Position numbers and translations under genes: made by a program. A model generated the notes under the pieces. It was not told where the DNA came from. It ran no database searches and saw only the letters and a list, made by a program, of their open reading frames with translations. This document shows positions 58,779 through 64,000 of a stretch of 64,000 nucleotides of DNA, in pieces. Source of the stretch: VXOI01 sp965197575 (GTDB taxonomy: Bacteria; Chloroflexota; Dehalococcoidia; Lucifugimonadales; UBA3495); assembly GCA_965197575.1 (NCBI GenBank), contig OZ240214.1:1674001-1738000 (forward strand), written 5' to 3'. The stretch's first letter is position 1. Every line of letters starts with the position of its first letter.

Positions 58779-59384
58779 TTAACTCGGCTGGTCTTTTACC
58801 CGGCTGGCCCATAATCCGTCGATGGCCGATTGCATCGCCTCGACGTTCGAGGAGTTGTCTATCACGAAATTGGCCCGGTCCAGCCGTTCCGCCCGGTCCA
58901 TCTGCGACGAAACCCGCCTGCGGGCCTCCTCTTCGGTCATTCCGTTGCGCTGGGAGAGGCGTTGGATAACGGCCTCTTCCGGGGAGTCCGTAACCCACAC
59001 CTCTTCGACCAAGGAGTCCCAACCGGCCTCGAACAACAGGGCGGCCTCGACCACCACCACTCCCGTGCCTTCGCTCCGCAGCCCGGCTATCTTGTCCTGC
59101 ACCATGCCGGCCATCAGCGGGTGCATGATCCCGTTCAGCCTGGCCAGTTGCTCCGGGTCGGAGAATACGATAGCGCCGAGACTCCGCCGGTCGATTTCGC
59201 CGTTGGCCTGGAGAATGCCCTCCCCGAACGCTTCCACCACCTGCCGCCAGGCTTCGGAATGCGGGGTGTAAGCCTCGTGGCCAACCTGATCGGCGTTTAT
59301 CAGCGCCGCGCCGAGGGATTCCATATAGAGTGCGGCCTCGGTCTTGCCAGTCCCTATGCCGCCGGTAAGCCCAATGACTAGCAT
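58779..59384 (-). CDS. coaE: Dephospho-CoA kinase
   Basis: A 201-residue P-loop kinase: GLTGGIGTGKT with the P-loop at 8-15, INADQVGHEAY, FSDPEQLARLNGIMHP and LLFEAGWDSLVEEVWV. It catalyses the last step of coenzyme A synthesis. It is the second gene of the minus-strand operon. Confidence 0.93.
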   Translation of the reverse strand: MLVIGLTGGIGTGKTEAALYMESLGAALINADQVGHEAYTPHSEAWRQVVEAFGEGILQANGEIDRRSLGAIVFSDPEQLARLNGIMHPLMAGMVQDKIAGLRSEGTGVVVVEAALLFEAGWDSLVEEVWVTDSPEEAVIQRLSQRNGMTEEEARRRVSSQMDRAERLDRANFVIDNSSNVEAMQSAIDGLWASRVKDQPS

Positions 59385-59459
59385 ACTTTCTTCAGGCTTC
59401 CCGGCGCACGTTTTGACGGCGCAAGCGCAAGCCGACGCCCCGGCCTAGCCGTCGCCATT

Positions 59460-60161
59460 CTAACAATGAGACTGCGTATGGTCAACGACAAGAATCTTGC
59501 CCCAACGTGATTCGTAGGTTTCTTGCAGTTCCCGGAACATACGGGCGTACTCATCCGTCTTGATGGGAGTGGTGGTCATAATGACCGCATCCTCCCGGTT
59601 ATCGGAGTAGTAACCCTTGCGGATGCCCACCGAGTTGAAGCTGTATTTCTGGTAAAGCCGTTGCGCGATGAAGTTGGAGACCCGCGCTTCCAGGGTCATC
59701 ACTTCCGATCCATATTCCACGGCGGCCCGCAGGGAGCCGATGAGCAGCAACTCGCCGATGCCTTGGCCCCGCAGCGGCTCCCGCACCGCGATCTCTGTGA
59801 TATGCGCCTCTTGGCCTTGATACCAAACGCTGACGTAGCCGGCGATGCCGAAGTCCTCCACCGACGTGCCGGGGGGCTTGCCGGGCTCCGGCGTTGCGCC
59901 AAACCCGATGCGGCCAGCCACCCGGGAAAGCCAAGAGCGTCGCTCCGGCGTTTCCGGGTCCTCGATAGCCTCCTCGGTCTCCACGGCGTCGGACTGCTTT
60001 TCGATGCAGGCGACGAGATAGCAGGCGCGCCTGTTGCTGATGTCGCGCTTGAAGGGCGAACTCATCCAAAGAGGCGAAAAAGCCTCCTTTTCGATCTCGA
60101 CGACCTCGTCGACATCCTCTTTCTGCAACCGGCGGAGAAAGACAGGAATCTGCTGTGCCAA
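59460..60161 (-). CDS. GNAT acetyltransferase, RimI-like
   Basis: A 233-residue acetyltransferase. PLRGQGIGELLLIGSLRAA is the acetyl-CoA-binding motif A; YQKYSFNSVGIRKGYYSDNREDA is the C-terminal block shared with RimI and TsaD-adjacent acetyltransferases. An insertion (about residues 55-100; ESTEEAIEDPETPERRSWL-like) is unusual for RimI. The start is TTG at 60161, as a TAG lies two codons upstream in frame. A promoter-like TACAAT is 44 nt upstream. Confidence 0.82.
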   Translation of the reverse strand: MAQQIPVFLRRLQKEDVDEVVEIEKEAFSPLWMSSPFKRDISNRRACYLVACIEKQSDAVETEEAIEDPETPERRSWLSRVAGRIGFGATPEPGKPPGTSVEDFGIAGYVSVWYQGQEAHITEIAVREPLRGQGIGELLLIGSLRAAVEYGSEVMTLEARVSNFIAQRLYQKYSFNSVGIRKGYYSDNREDAVIMTTTPIKTDEYARMFRELQETYESRWGKILVVDHTQSHC

Positions 60162-60204
60162 AACCTACCCAACTCACGAATAAATGGGCCGCGCCACGCA
60201 CGAG

Positions 60205-60210
60205 ATTGTA
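60205..60210 (-). promoter_or_regulatory. -10 box of the RimI-CoaE-MoxR operon
   Basis: TACAAT on the minus strand (complement of 60205-60210), 43 nt upstream of the TTG start, in the intergenic gap behind the binding-protein terminator. Confidence 0.45.
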
Positions 60211-60272
60211 GCACATGGGGCATCAGCCGGGGCGCGACCTCATGACAGGTTATGCTGCGTCCGAGAAAAAGC

Positions 60273-60302
60273 GAGGGCGGCGCGGTGTTGGCAGCCGCCC
60301 TC
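60273..60302 (-). terminator. Rho-independent terminator of the third binding-protein gene
   Basis: GAGGGCGGC (60273-60281) / GCCGCCCTC (60294-60302), 12-nt loop. On the minus strand it is followed by a run of five T (complement of 60266-60270), so it ends the gene at 60340. Confidence 0.8.
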
Positions 60303-60339
60303 TCGCACTATCCGGTCCAGCTATCCGAAGCTGGGACGG

Positions 60340-61770
60340 TTATTTCGAATATTGCTCGGCTTTGAAGCTGTCGAGGGGCAAGGTCACCGGCGCTTCCACC
60401 ACCGATCCGTCGGGATTGATCTTCACGCCGACGATGGGCCCTACCTTCTCGTTGAACACGGCTATGACGGGCTCGTTGGGGCCGCCGACCCGTTCTACCC
60501 AGCCGGGCATCAGCGCGCCCAAGACCGCGTTCTCGAAGGCGTATTCCTGCAACGCAGGGTCGAACTCCCGGTATTCCAGGCCGGCGTCGGTGTTCTTCAG
60601 GAGCCCCATCTCGTGCTGGATGGTCGCCGTTCGCAGCTCCTCCAACTCGTTGATTGCCGCCTCTTCGAGCAGGATCTGTTGCAAGTCCGCGGGAAGTTTT
60701 GCCCACAGGTCCTTGTTCATTACGACGGCCGAGTTATCCCAGTTGATCACCGGGCCGTTCATATAGTCGGCGACTTCGTACCAGCGCTGACCGAAGCCCG
60801 CGTCGGCCCCGGTCATGGCGGCGTCAAGGATACCGCGCTCCAATGCGGTGTAGACTTCGGTGAAGGCCATGAACTGGGCGTCGGCCTCCATGCCGCGGAG
60901 CCAACTCGACATCGCCGCGGTGGGCGTGCGGATTTTCTTGTTCTTCCAAGACTCCACGGTGTCCAGCGGGTCCTTGCTGAAGAAGAACACGTTGTTCCCT
61001 GAATGCCAATTCAGGGTGATGTACTGGCCCCCTTCGGTGGACTCCACCGCCAGCTCCCGCAACTCCGGCGTAATGTTGGCCATAGCGATGTAGTTATGTT
61101 CCAGCGTGGGGTAGATGCCGAACAGGCTGCCGATCTCGATGGCCGGGAAGGCCCCGGCGATGTACTGAGCGATGTCGGCCATGCCCAGGGTGCCGTCGGC
61201 CACCAGGGTATGAATGTCCGGCCCGGCCAGTCCCAACTCCGGGAAGGAGGTCGTCACCAGCTTCAGTTGTCCATTGGTGCGCTCCAGCACCCTGGGGAAC
61301 ATGTACTTCTCTTTCAGCGTGCACCACAGGAGCGCCCGGTTGATGCAGGCGTACTGGATCTCGAACTCCTCTCCCTCGCTGACCAACGGAGTCGGGTCAA
61401 TGAGGTTCGCCCGTTCCAGCACCGTCTGGTAGTACTCCGACTCGAAGACGTAGCTGTGTAACTGCAAGGCTTCCAGAGTCACATTACCGTCGAAGTCCCC
61501 CAGGGCCACGTCGGGAGCGGGGCCAACCAATTGGGTGAGGTCACCCACGTAGATCGAGCCGGGCCCGCCGGCGAGTTCCGCGGCATAGGCGGCATGGGGC
61601 GATTCCATGGCGCCGCTGGCCGCCGAAGCGGGCGTTGCGGTTGGCTCAGGAGCTTGGGTTGGCGGAGCGGTCGTCGCCGTCGGTGCAGGCGGCGGGGCCG
61701 TCGCCTCGTCTCCGCCGCAGGCCGCTATCATCAAGATCAGTATCGCTACCACTAACAAGGAAATTCGCAT
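60340..61770 (-). CDS. TRAP-type (DctP family) solute-binding lipoprotein, paralog 3
   Basis: A 476-residue binding lipoprotein with the same layout as the gene at 987. Signal peptide MRISLLVVAILILMIAAC with acylated Cys18, Thr/Pro/Ala-rich spacer, then GPGSIYVGDLTQLVGPA and YACINRALLWC. The start at 61770 has GGAGG 9 nt upstream; an ATG 12 codons earlier would add a charged, non-signal leader. FTEVYTALERGILDAAMTGADAG is the DctP motif. No permease genes are adjacent. Confidence 0.87.
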   Translation of the reverse strand: MRISLLVVAILILMIAACGGDEATAPPPAPTATTAPPTQAPEPTATPASAASGAMESPHAAYAAELAGGPGSIYVGDLTQLVGPAPDVALGDFDGNVTLEALQLHSYVFESEYYQTVLERANLIDPTPLVSEGEEFEIQYACINRALLWCTLKEKYMFPRVLERTNGQLKLVTTSFPELGLAGPDIHTLVADGTLGMADIAQYIAGAFPAIEIGSLFGIYPTLEHNYIAMANITPELRELAVESTEGGQYITLNWHSGNNVFFFSKDPLDTVESWKNKKIRTPTAAMSSWLRGMEADAQFMAFTEVYTALERGILDAAMTGADAGFGQRWYEVADYMNGPVINWDNSAVVMNKDLWAKLPADLQQILLEEAAINELEELRTATIQHEMGLLKNTDAGLEYREFDPALQEYAFENAVLGALMPGWVERVGGPNEPVIAVFNEKVGPIVGVKINPDGSVVEAPVTLPLDSFKAEQYSK

Positions 61771-61891
61771 CGAAAAGCGCCTCCAATACGTCAAATTCCT
61801 CCGCACACCAGAAGTGATACCGATTGCGGTGCGCAGGTTGCCACAACGCGGAGATAGTAGTTGGGAACATTATCGCTGTCAACAAGAAAAG

Positions 61892-63187
61892 CTAAATAAC
61901 GAACCGCATTTGTGGGCTCAAGGAATCGCCGGTTGGAGACGTGGGATTCGAGGATTGGACCTGCCCCCAGACGCGAACGCGCCCATACTGGCCGTCGAAT
62001 CCCGGCTCTACCGACACCCGCCCGGTGCGGGCGTTCAACACCGCCTGCGCCACCTGCTCGCCGGCCACGGCTTCCAAGTCGGCCCGGCCCGCGTGGGCCA
62101 GCACGTTTAGCTCGCTGCCCAACTCCCGGCACAGCCTGGCGTACTGCGTTTGCACCCTCTTGCTCTTCCGTCCCACGCCGAGGACGGAGGCCAGCAGTTC
62201 CGCCAAAGGCAACAGCCGCAGGAACGGGGGACGGCCTTCTATGCTACGGACGAAACCGTCGTCGTCCGGGCTTGGCGCGGCGTTCGGGCCGGACATCGAC
62301 TCCACCCGGTGGAGCACGCCCACGGTCAACGCCCGCCCACAGGCCGGACACCGTTCGCCCGACTGCCGCGTCTCCGTAGGCGACTGGCTGACGCCGCAAT
62401 TGCGGTGGCCGTCGAAGTGATACTTTCCTTCTTCGGGATAGAACTCCACAGTGTAGGCGATCCGGTTGCCCTCCAAGGCCGCTTTGAGGCCGGAATAAGT
62501 AGGCTCGCCCCGGAACACCGTCGCCTCGCGGGCCAGGTTGGGCAAGGAGTGGGCGTCGGAAAACGACACTATGGCCCTCCCCGCCAAGCCCGGCACGGCC
62601 CAGTTCATGGCCGGATCGCTGGAAAGGCCGGTCTCGACCGCCGCGATGTGGGGCACCATGTCCCGGAAGCACTCCTCCAGGCTGTCGAACCCGGACTTGG
62701 AGCCCAGCGCGCCGTACCAGGGCGTCCAGAGATGGGCGGGAATAAGTATGGCCAGCGGATCGATCTCCAGCGCCAGCGAGGTCAGATCGGGGGCGGACAT
62801 ATTGATCGTGGGACGGCCGTCGCCAGCCAGCTTGGCGCCCCGTTGCTCCAGGACCGAGTTCAAGCGGCGCACCGAGTAGAGAGACGGCAGGAATAGCAGA
62901 ACGTGCAGACGGCGGCCCCGGCCTCCCTGCCTGTAGACGCAGCTAATCTCCGTGCCCAGCACGAGCCGCACGCCGCCGTAGAGAAACGCGCCGTCGCCGT
63001 CCGGAACAAGCCTCTCTTCCAGTTCCGCCAGCCAGCCGGGGTGGGTGAAGTCGCCGGTGGCCAGCAGCTCGATACCCTTGGTCTTAGCGGCGGCAGCGAT
63101 ATTGTCCAGGGTCAGGTCTTTGCTGCAAGCGTAGGCGTAGCGGGAGTGCAGGTGCAGGTCGGCAACGAATTCGTGGGGAGTCGACAT
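61892..63187 (-). CDS. Endonuclease Q family (PHP-domain) protein
   Basis: A 431-residue PHP-superfamily protein. DLHLHSRYA supplies the HxH metal ligands; TGDFTHPGW, PAHLWTPW and FSDAHSLPNLA continue the PHP site. The central CPACGRALTVGVLHRVE looks like a zinc ribbon. This architecture matches archaeal/bacterial endonuclease Q, which cleaves DNA next to deaminated or abasic bases. The gene reaches the edge of the next repeat with the start at 63187. Confidence 0.85.
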   Translation of the reverse strand: MSTPHEFVADLHLHSRYAYACSKDLTLDNIAAAAKTKGIELLATGDFTHPGWLAELEERLVPDGDGAFLYGGVRLVLGTEISCVYRQGGRGRRLHVLLFLPSLYSVRRLNSVLEQRGAKLAGDGRPTINMSAPDLTSLALEIDPLAILIPAHLWTPWYGALGSKSGFDSLEECFRDMVPHIAAVETGLSSDPAMNWAVPGLAGRAIVSFSDAHSLPNLAREATVFRGEPTYSGLKAALEGNRIAYTVEFYPEEGKYHFDGHRNCGVSQSPTETRQSGERCPACGRALTVGVLHRVESMSGPNAAPSPDDDGFVRSIEGRPPFLRLLPLAELLASVLGVGRKSKRVQTQYARLCRELGSELNVLAHAGRADLEAVAGEQVAQAVLNARTGRVSVEPGFDGQYGRVRVWGQVQSSNPTSPTGDSLSPQMRFVI

Positions 63188-63198
63188 GGGGCGAGTCT

Positions 63199-63278
63199 AA
63201 CATGGATGAACAGGATATCTTCTCTTCTTTGTACTCAGAACTTCCAATTAAATCCTGTGTATCCTGTTCATCCATGTT
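63199..63278. repeat. Dispersed intergenic repeat, family D
   Basis: AACATGGATGAACAGGATA (63199-63217) and its exact complement (63260-63278), a 19-bp perfect inverted repeat. The middle carries AATCCTGTGTATCCTG, a partial third copy. Confidence 0.65.
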
Positions 63279-63298
63279 TGGGGAAAAGTAGCTCTCTC

Positions 63299-64000
63299 AG
63301 GGCTATCGCATTTGGATTTTGGTGAACTGGGACAGGATTGTGACCAGGCAGTCATTGTCCCATCCGGCCCGTTTCAGCTTCCCTCTGATGGAGCCTTTCG
63401 AGGGTTCCAGCCGGGCCAGGTTCAGCGCCAGCTTCCGTAGCAACGCCAGATTGTCCGGGCAGTGCTCCTTCCGGTTTCGGGACTGGTCCTCGTTGAACAC
63501 CACGTCCAGGACCCAGTGCAGCCGGTTCTCGATGCCCCAGCGTTCCCGGACGATGTGGTTGAACCGCTCCGGCGTGAATGCCTGGCTCAGCAGATAGTAC
63601 CGGCTCTCGACGCTGCGGTGGCCTCCCTGCTGGCGGCTGGCGGTTATCTTCCCCACCGCCGCCAAGCCCGGCCACTGGTGTCTCTCCTGCAACCAGGCCA
63701 CATCGCCGCTTATGCTGGCTACCCGGGTCTCAATGCGCCCATGTCCCTTGTTCGTCTGGGTTGCCTGAACCTGGGGCGTGTCCGGGCCGTCCAGGAACAG
63801 GCGGGCGTCATCGTTTAGGGATTCCTGATTGCCCTTAAGGGCCAGCACGTAGTCCGCCCCCTGCTCCAGCACCTGCCGGGACAGTTGTCTCTGACAGTGC
63901 ATGGCGTCAGCAGTGACAACCATTCCCGGCAGGGCCAGCATTTCCAGGAGCTTGGGCACCGCGGTTATCCCGTTGGACTTGCCGTCCACGGCCAGTTGTC
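63299..64000 (-). mobile_element. ISAs1-family insertion sequence (partial at right edge)
   Basis: The C-terminal part of a transposase gene runs into the window edge. CAGGG at 63299 directly before the transposase stop fits a right-end terminal repeat of ISAs1 elements, but the left end is outside the window, so the terminal repeat cannot be verified. Confidence 0.6.
63303..64000 (-). CDS. ISAs1-family transposase (C-terminal part)
   Basis: At least 232 residues, lacking its N-terminus. VDGKSNGITAVPKLLEML, VVTADAMHCQRQLSRQVLEQGADYVLALKGNQ, SRYYLLSQAF and RERWGIENRLHWVLDVVFNEDQSRNR are DDE-transposase blocks typical of ISAs1 (H-repeat associated) elements; DAMHCQ and the Glu in GIENRLHW are catalytic. 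The frame remains open to 64000. Confidence 0.9.
   Translation of the reverse strand, partial: QLAVDGKSNGITAVPKLLEMLALPGMVVTADAMHCQRQLSRQVLEQGADYVLALKGNQESLNDDARLFLDGPDTPQVQATQTNKGHGRIETRVASISGDVAWLQERHQWPGLAAVGKITASRQQGGHRSVESRYYLLSQAFTPERFNHIVRERWGIENRLHWVLDVVFNEDQSRNRKEHCPDNLALLRKLALNLARLEPSKGSIRGKLKRAGWDNDCLVTILSQFTKIQMR

Overview
The window is a GC-rich bacterial chromosome segment that looks like a Chloroflexota genome, most likely Dehalococcoidia/SAR202-like. That assignment is inferred from gene content: paralogous luciferase-type flavin monooxygenases, short-chain dehydrogenases, two Rieske oxygenase alpha subunits, tandem M20 amidohydrolases, and lipoproteins whose lipobox is followed by a Thr/Pro-rich linker. 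No rRNA, tRNA, CRISPR array or phage module was seen. The organism makes small intergenic hairpin repeats of at least four kinds, and carries one complete IS982-type element and one partial ISAs1-type element.

Layout. 1-6.1 kb: two paralogous SDR genes flank a TRAP-type solute-binding lipoprotein; then an SDR-type L-threonine dehydrogenase, a probable selenoprotein of the AhpD/CMD family (in-frame UGA followed by a SECIS-like hairpin), and an FMN-binding protein. 6.2-15 kb: two luciferase-like oxidoreductases flank a PIN toxin-antitoxin pair and an AT-richer restriction-modification pair that has replaced the middle of an older methylase-like gene, leaving both ends; then a zinc-type dehydrogenase, an LsrF-like aldolase and a zinc-finger/pRiA4b protein. 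15.2-16.8 kb: a NYN-domain gene split by an IS982 element with a 5-bp target duplication. 16.8-26.7 kb: an oxygenase cluster (LigB-type and BphC-type ring-cleavage dioxygenases, two Rieske alphas, one beta, a hydroxyacid dehydrogenase, a ThDP enzyme) interspersed with HEPN/nucleotidyltransferase genes. 26.8-33.2 kb: small unknown proteins, a glycine-oxidase-like flavoenzyme divergent from a LutABC lactate-utilisation operon, then a degenerate MNT-HEPN pair and a DUF4258/YgiT-type pair. 33.3-39 kb: a membrane-anchored molybdopterin oxidoreductase, glycerate kinase, two M20 peptidase-family hydrolases, and two small coiled-coil membrane proteins. 39-43.8 kb: one long minus-strand operon (speD, speB, site-2 protease, cysteine desulfurase, degenerate cupredoxin lipoprotein, CTP-dependent lipid kinase). 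43.9-52.1 kb: a Gld-like ABC export operon with a DUF4340 protein, CinA, and a cyclophilin-TRAP-binding-protein fusion. 52.2-53.8 kb: a frameshifted phosphotriesterase and a small membrane protein with an internal stop. 53.9-63.2 kb: a minus-strand operon of acetyltransferase, CoaE, MoxR ATPase, Nudix hydrolase and a giant VWA protein; a third TRAP binding lipoprotein; an endonuclease Q-like protein. The right edge is a partial ISAs1 transposase.

How the parts work together. The oxygenases, SDRs, flavin monooxygenases, aldolase and ThDP enzyme together suggest a heterotroph that attacks aromatic or alicyclic compounds oxidatively. Three related orphan binding lipoproteins, none with TRAP permease genes nearby, would capture organic acids. 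The most interesting signals are the selenoprotein, the PPIase-TRAP binding protein fusion, the restriction-modification replacement scar, and the MoxR/VWA pair built into a housekeeping operon.
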